Positions 23,147-30,166 of a stretch of 33,082 bases of DNA are shown piece after piece (the stretch's first letter is position 1; every line of letters starts with the position of its first letter). The position numbers and the translations under genes were made by a program. The stretch lies in the IMG/VR virus record IMGVR_UViG_3300046375_000033, positions 1 to 33,082 of that record, one strand, 5' to 3'. The notes below the pieces were generated by a model. It saw only the letters and a program-made list of their open reading frames with translations. It had not been told where the DNA came from and ran no database searches. The stretch is from a virus.

Positions 23147-24222
23147 AAAAACCCAGGGGTAACAAAGGTTCGGTCTTCGGCCAGCTCGATATAGGCTGGG
23201 TTAAGCTCGATCAAGAGTGCCCGGCGCCCAAGCTCGAGCGCCACCTGGCCAACGGTGCCGCTGCCGGCAAACGGATCGAGCACGGTATCGCCGACCTTCG
23301 TGCTGGCCAAGATACAAAGCTTTGGGATTTCCTCTGGAAAGGTGGCAAAATGGGCCTCGGCGTAGGGCTGGGTGGCGATCGTCCAAACGGTGCGCTTATT
23401 GCGGCCGGTTCCATTCCTGCCGTTTGCCGTTCTAATTTTGGAGTGAGGCGATAAAAACCCATTCGAACTATCTATCGCCTCGACTACGTTCCGGGCGTGA
23501 TCGGTTCCTAAATCGGGCTCCCTAATCGCCTCCGCATCGTAAAAATAGCGCTCCTGCTTCGCTAGCAGATAAATCATCTCGTGCGCTTTAGTCGGCCGAT
23601 CGGTCACAGATTCCGGCATCGGGTTGGGCTTGTGCCACACGATCTCGCTACGCAGATACCAGCCAGCGGCCTGCAGCGCCATGGCCAGGCGGGCCGGCAT
23701 CATGCATAGGTCTTTGGGCTTGAGGCCTACATTTCTGCGTGTGCTCTCTCCGAATGAACCAGCTATTTCGTGGTCGCCGAACTTGGCGCTTGTTCCATTT
23801 CCAGAATCACGCCGCCCCGCAGGATTGCTAGTCGCGTAACTATCGCCAAGATTAATCCAGCAAGTTGCATCCGGTTTCAGCACGCGCCAGACCGCGCGGA
23901 ACACGGCAACCATCTTGGCGATGTACTCTTCGGACGTGGCTTCCAAGCCGAACTGCAAATCGATCCGGCGAGCACCGCATTTGCCGCAAACAAGTTTTTC
24001 AAACTTCCCGTTATAAGTGGATTCCTTAGAGCCTTGTAAGCCAGAAGGATAACCATTGAACCGCTTATGATCGCACCCCGCCTCCCCGCCTTCCCATTGC
24101 GCCGTGCCGTAGTCGCGCAACCCCCAGTACGGCGGCGAAGTAATACACGTCTGCACGCTCTGGGCCGGCAGCCTCGGCAGGATGTCCCGGCAATCGCCGG
24201 TTAGTATTTGCAGCCGGTTCAT
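23143..24222 (-). CDS. DNA methyltransferase, beta class (N4-C or N6-A)
   Basis: 359 residues. The catalytic motif TSPPY is at 28-32 (TSPPYWGLRDYG), and the AdoMet-binding motif I comes later (VLDPFAGSGTVG, 314-325), the beta-class order. WHKPNPMPESVTDRP and YFYDAEAIREP are typical of amino-methyltransferases. An insertion carries C50-x-H52 and C79-x-x-C82, a likely zinc knuckle. It probably protects phage DNA from host restriction or marks it for packaging; the target sequence cannot be told from sequence. It is coupled to TerL by ATGA at 24219-24222. Confidence 0.9.
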   Translation of the reverse strand: MNRLQILTGDCRDILPRLPAQSVQTCITSPPYWGLRDYGTAQWEGGEAGCDHKRFNGYPSGLQGSKESTYNGKFEKLVCGKCGARRIDLQFGLEATSEEYIAKMVAVFRAVWRVLKPDATCWINLGDSYATSNPAGRRDSGNGTSAKFGDHEIAGSFGESTRRNVGLKPKDLCMMPARLAMALQAAGWYLRSEIVWHKPNPMPESVTDRPTKAHEMIYLLAKQERYFYDAEAIREPDLGTDHARNVVEAIDSSNGFLSPHSKIRTANGRNGTGRNKRTVWTIATQPYAEAHFATFPEEIPKLCILASTKVGDTVLDPFAGSGTVGQVALELGRRALLIELNPAYIELAEDRTFVTPGFL

Positions 24223-25646
24223 CCGAAAAAGCCCTCCCCTGGTTCTGCCCCGGTAAAGTCGAGATCGTCTCGCTGGAACCCGCCCCCGCTCGGCAGATAG
24301 ATGCCGCTCAGTTGTTCGGCCGTGACCGCTCCCTGGTAAGGATTGTACAGCGCACCACAGACGGCATCAGCACGGTCAGGGGATTCCATGCCGCGGGCGG
24401 CCATCTTCTTCTTGGGCTCAGCGATCAAGCGCCCTTTGCTGTCATAATCGCGTCGACGCCCAATGAGTTGATCGAACAATAATTTGTCATCAGGGAGAAT
24501 CACTTCCCGCTTTTCAATCAGCCGTGCTGCCGAATACCACATCTCGGACCCGAGGTTAGCAAAGTGTTCTTCATCGCTGGCCGGGTTTTCGTTTCGGACC
24601 CGGATAAGCTGAAACCCGAGCTCGGCAATCTGGTCGATCATCACGGTGCCTAGGCCGCCATCGTCGCCGTAGACCTGGCCCTGGTTCAGTCCGAGTCGCT
24701 CAAACTCGCGCCGAAACTGGCGCGCCGCCTGAACTGTATCAGTTTCGCGCCACGCCGCGCCGAGATAGACTTTATTGCCATCGGCCATCGCAATAACGTT
24801 CTCCGCACCCCCTGCGGCGAAATCACAGAAAGCACGGCGCTGGCCTGGTACGTGAGCCGGCGGTTCAGCCCAACATGCCCTAATCCACTGCGGTTTAACA
24901 ATCTTCGGGAAGGTTTCATCATCGCTAAACTCCGACAGGTGCCGGGACCGATACCACGGATCGGATTCGCCCCACATTTTTCGGTCCCGTTCCCTGGTTT
25001 CCTCCGGGATATGCGGGCACTCGAAGCTAGTTATGCGGATCCCGTAATAGAATTCTTTGAGCCGGTTAAAACAATCGTATAACCGCCCGGCCGGGCTGCC
25101 GGTACTGCTCGCAAATAACCGATACTGCGCCGTACAGCGATCGCTCGCCGCAAAGATCTGATCAGAAACCGATTTGGCTTCATCGATAATGTACATGAGC
25201 GGCGCTTCTGCTGTGCCGTGAAAACCTTCCGCGCGCCCCGGTTGATCAGTCGAAAACACGCTGATAAACCCGCCTTGCGGCGACTCGATCCAGCCATCGA
25301 GCCAAGTCCAGCCCAATCCGGCTAGCCGCGGTTTAAACTCGGCAAAGGTCGGCAGGAGTTGTTCCTGGATCTGTTGCCAGGAACCGCTAGTCATTTTACC
25401 AACCGCTTTAGGAAAACTGAACAGCAACCAGAGCAGGAGCGGGGCGATGACGCGCTTGGTTTTGCCGCTGGCGTTAGCGGCTAAGAGCGCGGTCGGGATT
25501 CCTTGGCCGACGGCTTCCATCGCTTCGCCTTGCCAAGGGTAAATGCTCGTAACACCCAGAACAACGTTAGCGAACATCCAGGGGGGTATAACACCTTTTG
25601 GATATTGGTAGCGCGGATCAATTCTGAGTGACGTCGCCGTTTCCAC
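24219..25646 (-). CDS. terL: Terminase large subunit
   Basis: 475 residues from GTG 25646. ATPase: Walker A AANASGKT at 56-63 and Walker B YIIDEA at 152-157 (D155, E156). Nuclease: acidic residues in CDFAAGG (D275), YGDDGG (D328/D329) and DRADAV (D424/D427). The ATPase pumps DNA through the portal and the nuclease cuts concatemers. It overlaps TerS by 29 bases in another frame, so the exact start is uncertain; no good ribosome site is seen. The Walker A has N-A-S-GKT in place of the usual loop and is still consistent with the family. Confidence 0.93.
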   Translation of the reverse strand: METATSLRIDPRYQYPKGVIPPWMFANVVLGVTSIYPWQGEAMEAVGQGIPTALLAANASGKTKRVIAPLLLWLLFSFPKAVGKMTSGSWQQIQEQLLPTFAEFKPRLAGLGWTWLDGWIESPQGGFISVFSTDQPGRAEGFHGTAEAPLMYIIDEAKSVSDQIFAASDRCTAQYRLFASSTGSPAGRLYDCFNRLKEFYYGIRITSFECPHIPEETRERDRKMWGESDPWYRSRHLSEFSDDETFPKIVKPQWIRACWAEPPAHVPGQRRAFCDFAAGGAENVIAMADGNKVYLGAAWRETDTVQAARQFRREFERLGLNQGQVYGDDGGLGTVMIDQIAELGFQLIRVRNENPASDEEHFANLGSEMWYSAARLIEKREVILPDDKLLFDQLIGRRRDYDSKGRLIAEPKKKMAARGMESPDRADAVCGALYNPYQGAVTAEQLSGIYLPSGGGFQRDDLDFTGAEPGEGFFG

Positions 25647-26076
25647 TGGGGGCGAGCTCGGGGGTTGGAGTTGAACGTTTGAAAACCCGTTGGCGAATAT
25701 CGGCGGCTAAATCCTCGAGCCGCTTGCGGTCTTCTGGCGTAAAGGAGAGCACGTTGCCCGTCGCAGTCGCCGAGACATTAATGGAAACGGCGTCATCGCG
25801 CGGTTCCTTCATGCCGCAGTGCACTTTGAGAGCAAAAATCAGGGCTCCAGTATTGCCTGCCTTAGCTTGCTTGATTAGCTCCCTTTTGAGAATGCCGTGG
25901 AGCTTATGGCGACCCTTTTTAACCGATGCGCCAAAACGGCGTTCGATAGTGCGAGTGCCGACGTTCAAATAAGAACCGATCTCCTCGGCAGTGCAGCCAA
26001 TCGAAGCCCAATTTTCAACCTCGAGAGGGTCAACTACTTTCTTGGGCCTGGCCACGAAACTGCGACAATATGGCAC
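25618..26076 (-). CDS. terS: Terminase small subunit
   Basis: Up to 152 residues from GTG 26076; a second GTG at 26055 would give MARPKKVVDPLEV, the commoner beginning for this family, so the start is uncertain. A helix-turn-helix lies near residues 28-50 (CTAEEIGSYLNVGTRTIERR), followed by KKGRHKLHGILKRELIKQAK and a conserved ALIFALKVHCGMKEP. It recognises the packaging site and assembles as a ring beside TerL. A perfect dyad GGCACT-n-AGTGCC covers the first start codon, so expression is probably regulated there. Confidence 0.82.
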   Translation of the reverse strand: MPYCRSFVARPKKVVDPLEVENWASIGCTAEEIGSYLNVGTRTIERRFGASVKKGRHKLHGILKRELIKQAKAGNTGALIFALKVHCGMKEPRDDAVSINVSATATGNVLSFTPEDRKRLEDLAADIRQRVFKRSTPTPELAPSGNGDVTQN

Positions 26077-26087
26077 TGAGTGCCAAC
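26072..26087. promoter_or_regulatory. Operator-like dyad at the terS start
   Basis: GGCACT-G-AGTGCC at 26072-26084 is a perfect 6-bp palindrome. On the minus strand, 26087-26073 reads GTTGGCACTCAGTGC, which fits the consensus GTTGGCACTSARTRC also found at 27798-27812 (plus) and 29344-29358 (minus). It lies between TerS (minus) and the plus-strand gene at 26163. Confidence 0.6.
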
Positions 26088-26162
26088 CGTAAAGAAATTA
26101 TTTGCACGGCATGGCGGCAAATCAGTCCAGTTTTATTGTTTTGCGCCGAAGGGGATAAGTCC

Positions 26163-26393
26163 ATGGTGCGGCCGCTAAAAATTGATTTGTTACGTACCGC
26201 AGCAGCGCGCGGCGATTGGGTGCAAGCGTTATCGATCGCCGCAAAATTCCATAACCTTGGAACGCATAAAGCAGTGATTACCCGAGCGCATAACGCTATT
26301 CAATCCCCTGGTTTTTATCTGCAAATTGGCCAAGATCCAACGACAGTCATTAAGGCTGGTATAGCTGCGCTCAAGGAGCGGTACCGTTTATAA
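26163..26393 (+). CDS. Small conserved phage protein, unknown
   Basis: 76 residues from ATG 26163, chosen over an upstream in-frame ATG because GAAGGGG precedes it and the upstream codons carry the operator. The sequence (MVRPLKIDLLRTAAARGDWV, IAAKFHNLGTHKAVITRAHN, ALKERYRL) has the helical pattern of a small protein often found in phages of Alphaproteobacteria. It reads toward the ParB-methyltransferase gene, and their ends overlap by 23 bases, so the two transcripts meet. Function unknown; diverging from TerS suggests a separate control. Confidence 0.72.
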   Translation: MVRPLKIDLLRTAAARGDWVQALSIAAKFHNLGTHKAVITRAHNAIQSPGFYLQIGQDPTTVIKAGIAALKERYRL

Positions 26394-27780
26394 AATCCCC
26401 CAGCTGATCTGTTTCGCCATACTCGCAAGACCCTAGTTTAGCGCACGCTTTCTTAGCGTTGCCTTTAAGAAATATCAGCACGTGTTGGTGTGTTTTGCCC
26501 AGCTTGCGCGCGCTGACAAAATGCTGACCAGCGCGGACCGCTAGCGTGCCGACCATGGTTACCAAAATCGCCTCATTATAAAAGCGCAAGCCAGCAGCTT
26601 CGAACGCCAGCACGGTTTCAGGCACGAGTCCACGATAAAAGCCGCTTTTCTCATCCCGCACTTCTCCTACGACCCAACAGACAAAGCTGTCCTGCTCGAG
26701 CCCCACAGTTGCCGCTTTGATAATCTCTCGGTGCGCTCGACAGAACTCTGGCCAGGGCATGTTTGATAGATCCCGTGGATGATCTGAGTATTGCTCGAGG
26801 TCGCCATAGGGCGGGCAACTGAAAAGCAGCTGTGCTTGCCTTGGCGCACCTGAAACCGCATCGAGCGCATCGGCAACCGCCCAGTTGGGCTTTGGTGCAT
26901 CTTTGGGCAAATGCTGGCTAATCTCGGCCCATTGCTCGCGATTAGCGCCGATCTGGCGCTCTGATATGTCCACCCCGTAATAACTGCGACTCAACGCTGC
27001 CGCCACGACGCCGCGCACGCTGCCACCCGCGAACGGATCCAACACCATCATGCCTGGCGCGCTAAACCAGCGATAGACCAGTTCACACAAAACCGGGTCA
27101 AAGATGCTTGTGCCGGTCAACTCCTTGTGATTGTACTTCTCGCGCGCCTTTTCTTTATCCGCCCATGGATTTGGCCCAAGGACCGGCTTTTTGATCAGCG
27201 CTTTGCCTGGGTCAAACGTAGCGATCCGCCCTAGCTCGCTTTTTATCCCTAGTGCAATCCAAGCAGCTTTGCGCTCCTGCCACCAACCGCTACGGGCATT
27301 GATCACGCTGAAAGGCGGCACACCAAAGCGTTCGGCCAATGTACGTTTAGCCTGTTCACGATTTTCCTGTTCGCCGCTATCCGCGCCCCCCAAGATCTGG
27401 GCAAGTTCATCATGATCAAAGCCGACTAGTGAAAGATCGAAGTCCAGATCGGCCAGCTCGAGCTTTAACGCTTCAAAGTCCCAGTCGCTATCCAAGGTGA
27501 GCCGGTTATCGGCAAGGCGATAAGCGCGTTTCTGGGCGCTCGAGAGGCCCGGCACGCGTAGACATGGCACCTGCGGCATCAAAAGCGCCCGGGCGGCCAG
27601 CAGGCGGCCGTGGCCGGCCAATACGGTAGCGTCCTCGTCGACTAGAATGGGCACGGTCCAGCCGAACTCTTTTATCGAGGCGACGATCTTGGCAATGTTG
27701 GTCTCGGAATGGATCCGGGCGTTACGCGGATACGGGGTAACCGAATCGATGGGGAGCAGCTCGACGGTTTGTTTTTTCAT
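26371..27780 (-). CDS. ParB-like domain fused to DNA methyltransferase
   Basis: 469 residues. Residues 1-95 are a ParB/Srx-type nuclease-like fold (LLPIDSVTPYPRNARIHSET, AGHGR at 55-59, RAYRLADNR near 86-93). About 155-240 is a linker domain. The methyltransferase has motif I VLDPFAGG at 246-253 and the catalytic motif SCPPYGDLE at 321-329. Such fusions are common in tailed phages and are thought to modify DNA; a real ParB helix-turn-helix is not seen. This is the second methyltransferase in the window, with a CPPY rather than SPPY motif. A parS-like palindrome begins 3 bases upstream of the ATG. Confidence 0.9.
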   Translation of the reverse strand: MKKQTVELLPIDSVTPYPRNARIHSETNIAKIVASIKEFGWTVPILVDEDATVLAGHGRLLAARALLMPQVPCLRVPGLSSAQKRAYRLADNRLTLDSDWDFEALKLELADLDFDLSLVGFDHDELAQILGGADSGEQENREQAKRTLAERFGVPPFSVINARSGWWQERKAAWIALGIKSELGRIATFDPGKALIKKPVLGPNPWADKEKAREKYNHKELTGTSIFDPVLCELVYRWFSAPGMMVLDPFAGGSVRGVVAAALSRSYYGVDISERQIGANREQWAEISQHLPKDAPKPNWAVADALDAVSGAPRQAQLLFSCPPYGDLEQYSDHPRDLSNMPWPEFCRAHREIIKAATVGLEQDSFVCWVVGEVRDEKSGFYRGLVPETVLAFEAAGLRFYNEAILVTMVGTLAVRAGQHFVSARKLGKTHQHVLIFLKGNAKKACAKLGSCEYGETDQLGDFINGTAP

Positions 27781-27782
27781 TA

Positions 27783-27798
27783 TGTTCTACGTGGAACG
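27783..27798. promoter_or_regulatory. parS-like 16-bp palindrome
   Basis: TGTTCTACGTGGAACG matches the parS form TGTTCCACGTGGAACA at 14 of 16 positions, with the CACGTG-type centre changed by one base. It is 3 bases upstream of the ATG of a gene with a ParB-like domain. Whether a host ParB or the phage protein binds it is unknown. Confidence 0.5.
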
Positions 27799-27812
27799 TT
27801 GGCACTGAGTAC
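27798..27812 (+). promoter_or_regulatory. Operator-like element, copy 2
   Basis: GTTGGCACTGAGTAC, directly abutting the parS-like palindrome and facing away from the ParB-methyltransferase gene. It shares the 15-base consensus GTTGGCACTSARTRC with copies at 26073-26087 and 29344-29358. Shared operators at early genes suggest a common phage regulator. Confidence 0.55.
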
Positions 27813-27863
27813 GAGGGCTAAATTCAGCGCTTGAAGTTATGGCAGTAGATAGAGGTGAAAAAG

Positions 27864-27920
27864 CCGCACTGTCAAAACACACACACTGTGTCCTGAAAGG
27901 ACAGTGTTTTGGCAGTGCGG
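27864..27920. terminator. Bidirectional rho-independent terminator
   Basis: 17-base arms CCGCACTGTCAAAACAC (27864-27880) and GTGTTTTGGCAGTGCGG (27904-27920) pair with a single G-U, and the loop contains a second small hairpin (GTCC/GGAC). On the minus strand the stem is followed by CTTTTTC, and on the plus strand by TTTTG. It follows the replication ATPase gene and precedes the ParB-methyltransferase leader. The gap 27781-27979 has no gene. Confidence 0.72.
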
Positions 27921-27984
27921 TTTTGTCACTACTGACATAACGTGTTTTGTCAGTGGTTTTGCGGGTTTTGTCAGTTTTGTCAGT
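27921..27984 (+). repeat. Iteron-like array TTTTGTCAGT
   Basis: Copies at 27921-27930 (TTTTGTCACT, one change), 27945-27954, 27966-27975 and 27975-27984 (exact; the last two share one T), with start spacing of 24, 21 and 9 bases. Inverted relatives (ACTGACA at 27931-27937) and parts of the terminator arms carry the same core. The last copy overlaps the stop codon of the RepA-like ATPase gene. It may be a replication origin or a repressor array. Confidence 0.55.
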
Positions 27985-28993
27985 GAAGAGGGTTGATGCC
28001 GTAATTTCCGGTTTGGACCGATTGGAAGAGGATTTTTTGGTTGACCGCCTTTTTGAGATACCGATCGCAGGTTCGTTCGGAAACTTTTAGAATGGTGCTG
28101 GTACGCCGGATTAAATCGGCATAAGGGATGTCCTCATCGGAATTGATACAGGCGACAAATTTTTCTAAGGAAGTTGCTGCTGGGCGACCGCCTCGAGATT
28201 GCCTGAGTTCTTGCGGATCGGCATCGCCATCGGAATAGAAGCGTGGATGTTCCCAGCGGATAACAAAATCGGCTGGTTTAGCAAAAGAGCGGACGTCGAC
28301 AGTAACCGTGTAATGATCCTCGAGTTGATGCGGGGTTAAGGAGATTAAGCCATCGGGGTCACGCGCCCAGACGCCAGAGCCGCTAGCGCGGTCGATTGCT
28401 TCCTTGGCGCTGGCATCGCCTTTGGCGAAATGATGGTTGATGACAGCGGCGGCATCCAGTTCGGTGGCAAAAGCTTCGATAGAAGCCAGGAGTTTAGTGA
28501 TATCGCCGGAATCATTTTCGCGTAGGCCGGCCAGAAGTTTGTAAGCTGGGTCAAGCCCTGCCAGGACATATTTCTGGGTTCCAGCGTCGCGGGCAATGAC
28601 GGAGAGTTCATCGTATCGGAACTGGAGGCCGCGCAGATTAATGACATCGATGTGATCGAAATTACCTGTCTTGTAACTGGCTTGGATCATTTCAAAGCGG
28701 GCTCTGACCTCCCAGGGCATCAACTCGAAATTAAGAAGCAGGACTTGACCTGAAGGCACGGATTTGCCCCACCACCCAAAACCGTTAGCACAACAGTAAA
28801 GGAGCTCAAAAATAAGGAAGCTTTTGCGAGATTTGCTTGGGGCACTGATCAGCAATTTCCCGCCTTGGTAAAGGAGACCTTGAATCACGACAGGAGGCGG
28901 CGTGTTAGGAAGATCTGAAATTCGCTGCACGCTGAAATGGCGTACATCTTCTTGAGCGAATTGGTCGAAGAATTCCTTCCCTGGAGTGACCAT
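27980..28993 (-). CDS. RepA-like AAA ATPase / replicative helicase (AAA_25 type)
   Basis: 337 residues from ATG 28993, which shares one base with the upstream stop (TAATG); a longer frame would overlap the neighbour. RecA-type core: Walker A region SAPSKSRKS at 50-58, NFELMPWEVRARF after strand 2, a Walker B-like strand LAGLDPAY at 144-151, INHHF near 185-189 and DRASGSGVWARDPDG at 201-215, the pattern of RepA-like phage ATPases. The C-terminal region near 290-330 looks like a winged helix. The Walker A has R in place of the usual G before K, a change seen elsewhere in this group. It likely loads or unwinds at the phage origin; iteron-like repeats overlap its 3' end. Confidence 0.85.
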   Translation of the reverse strand: MVTPGKEFFDQFAQEDVRHFSVQRISDLPNTPPPVVIQGLLYQGGKLLISAPSKSRKSFLIFELLYCCANGFGWWGKSVPSGQVLLLNFELMPWEVRARFEMIQASYKTGNFDHIDVINLRGLQFRYDELSVIARDAGTQKYVLAGLDPAYKLLAGLRENDSGDITKLLASIEAFATELDAAAVINHHFAKGDASAKEAIDRASGSGVWARDPDGLISLTPHQLEDHYTVTVDVRSFAKPADFVIRWEHPRFYSDGDADPQELRQSRGGRPAATSLEKFVACINSDEDIPYADLIRRTSTILKVSERTCDRYLKKAVNQKILFQSVQTGNYGINPLH

Positions 28994-29325
28994 TATTTTG
29001 CCTTGGGAAAAACTGCAATCCGAATTTTCTCCTTTCCCGATATCCACCCGACTGCCTGATACTGGCGACCGGCAATTTTGCCCGAACCGGTTAAATCCGG
29101 CTGGGAAGTACGTTTTTTCTCTCGATTGAGATAAAGCGTAATGAAGCCGCGAGGCCGGTCCAAGCCCAGTTTTTCGCGTTCCAAGTTGACCAACTCGCGA
29201 ATCATTGCGGCCATCAAATCCACATCGGCCTTGATCTGGGGAGAGGAGTCGATCAATCGGCGGCGTTGATCATCCTCGGCGATTCTCAAGACCCGCTCGG
29301 TGCGCAGCGCCTGGTCATTGTTCAC
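28993..29325 (-). CDS. Replication-module protein of unknown function
   Basis: 110 residues from GTG 29325, with GGAGG 8 bases upstream fixing the start. The N-terminal helical part (TERVLRIAEDDQRRRLIDSS) is followed by a basic beta-rich C-terminal part (QYQAVGWISGKEKIRIAVFP). Coupled to the ATPase by TAATG. It may be an accessory DNA-binding or loader protein, inferred only from the operon. No recognised family. Confidence 0.7.
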   Translation of the reverse strand: MNNDQALRTERVLRIAEDDQRRRLIDSSPQIKADVDLMAAMIRELVNLEREKLGLDRPRGFITLYLNREKKRTSQPDLTGSGKIAGRQYQAVGWISGKEKIRIAVFPKAK

Positions 29326-29343
29326 GGCCAGCGCCTCCGGTTC

Positions 29344-29358
29344 GTATTGAGTGCCAAC
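29344..29358 (-). promoter_or_regulatory. Operator-like element, copy 3
   Basis: Minus strand GTTGGCACTCAATAC, ending about 19 bases before the GTG of the replication operon. It belongs to the shared element GTTGGCACTSARTRC and lies directly before a possible plus-strand promoter (TTGACG at 29374), so it could control both directions. Confidence 0.58.
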
Positions 29359-29675
29359 TTGGCGCAGAAAAAGTTGACGCGCCGTTTGGGCGGTGATAAG
29401 AAAGCCGGGCAGCAGGTGTATTCATGGGTCAGAGCATGAGTTTGCCTACCTTCTTCAAGCACGAAAGGCTCGGGATGTAACCTCCCCGGGCCTTTCCGGC
29501 TTTAAAAGGGGCGGGAGACTACTCTTAGCACTGAACCGCAACCACTGGCGAGCGTTTTCCGAGCCGTTTTGTTACTTGGCCGCTATCATGACCCGTCTTT
29601 AGGCCCAAACGCGCCAGAATCGGCCCATAGGCGCGGCGTCAGGCCGATTTGGATTGTCGCCGTGCGCAGATTGTG

Positions 29676-29692
29676 CGATTGGTGACCAATCG
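29676..29692. promoter_or_regulatory. 17-bp perfect dyad, operator-like
   Basis: CGATTGGT-G-ACCAATCG. The one-base centre makes it a protein-binding DNA palindrome rather than an RNA hairpin. It lies 20 bases before the plus-strand terminator in the gene-free control region, as a repressor site would in a lysogeny switch. Confidence 0.5.
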
Positions 29693-29711
29693 TTGGTTAA
29701 AACTTGTTGCG

Positions 29712-29745
29712 CCCGGTCACTGAGTGGTGGCCGGGTTCTTTTTTT
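29712..29745 (+). terminator. Rho-independent terminator, plus strand
   Basis: Stem CCCGGTCAC (29712-29720) with GTGGCCGGG (29727-29735), loop TGAGTG, followed by TTCTTTTTTT. A strong plus-strand terminator for a transcript arising in the 29.3-29.7 kb region. Confidence 0.82.
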
Positions 29746-29748
29746 GGC

Positions 29749-29788
29749 AAAAAAAACGGAGCCGATTCGAGCGACTGAATCAGTTCCG
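29749..29788 (-). terminator. Rho-independent terminator, minus strand
   Basis: Minus strand: 12-base arms (29788-29777 and 29768-29757; one mismatch, one G-U) around an 8-base loop, followed by eight Ts (29756-29749). It ends the transcript of the small-gene cluster at 29851-33082 and separates it from the replication operon. It faces the plus-strand terminator beside it. Confidence 0.82.
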
Positions 29789-29850
29789 CTTGATGAAAAC
29801 TCAAACTAACCCACCGCCAAGCTAAGCGCGCGATCAAGTCCAGTGCAAGT

Positions 29851-29925
29851 CTATTTGCGCCGCGCGGCCCGGATAGCGCCCCAGAGCAGGAGCGCCAGGA
29901 TCAGCATGGAGAGGGTGTGCAACAT
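29851..29925 (-). CDS. Tiny single-span membrane peptide (24 residues)
   Basis: MLHTLSMLILALLLWGAIRA then ARRK: one hydrophobic helix and a positive tail. It is the last frame before the minus-strand terminator and starts 16 bases after the upstream stop. Such tiny peptides can be real membrane toxins or holin partners, or chance frames. No ribosome site was clear. Confidence 0.4.
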   Translation of the reverse strand: MLHTLSMLILALLLWGAIRAARRK

Positions 29926-29941
29926 TGGCTATTGAGTCCGG

Positions 29942-30166
29942 TTACTGCGCCGTCTGCGTTGCCTGGCGCAGTTCAGTGATGAGTTTGATTCTCTGGAACC
30001 GTGTCGCGCCGGCCAGGGCATCCGCCGCGCGATCAGCTAGTTCCTCCAGGTACAGCTCATTACGTTGTAGAACGACGATCTCGTTCCTCAATCGCTCGAT
30101 CTCGGCGGCTTGCTCCTTGAGCCGGTCCTGGATATCGTCCCACGCCGCGTTGGAAACTTCTCTCAT
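29942..30166 (-). CDS. Coiled-coil protein, unknown
   Basis: 74 residues: a short N-terminal part (MREVSNAAWDDIQDRLKEQA), then a continuous charged heptad helix (EIERLRNEIVVLQRNELYLE) and a final helix ending ATQTAQ. ATGA overlap with the exported protein gene upstream (30163-30166), suggesting that the two act together. Cytoplasmic, with no membrane segment. Confidence 0.7.
   Translation of the reverse strand: MREVSNAAWDDIQDRLKEQAAEIERLRNEIVVLQRNELYLEELADRAADALAGATRFQRIKLITELRQATQTAQ

Larger units (their letters stand above)
29326..29711 (+). other. Gene-free control region, possible plus-strand structured RNA
   Basis: No convincing protein frame is seen in this stretch. Possible plus-strand promoter TTGACG (29374-29379), 17 bases, TAAGAA (29397-29402). 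An 11-bp hairpin follows: AAAGGCTCGGG (29464-29474) with CCCGGGCCTTT (29485-29495), 10-base loop. Further along are an 8-bp stem AATCGGCC/GGCCGATT near 29618-29649 and a dyad at 29676-29692. It ends at a strong plus-strand terminator (29712-29745), which needs a plus-strand transcript to act on. A non-coding regulatory RNA of about 300 bases is the best inference. A short plus-strand frame at 29393-29602 has no ribosome site and odd composition. Confidence 0.45.

Noticed and set aside
23217-24039. Plus-strand frames opposite the methyltransferase
   Set aside because: Shadows of a clear minus-strand enzyme frame.
26073-29358. Sigma-54 promoters (TGGCAC elements)
   Set aside because: The required TTGC element at the right distance is absent at all three copies, so an operator is more likely.
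29217-29435. A 36-codon minus frame upstream of the replication operon
   Set aside because: No ribosome site and no family-like pattern; it overlaps the operator.
29393-29602. Plus-strand protein of 69 codons in the control region
   Set aside because: No ribosome site, odd composition and overlap with a strong hairpin.
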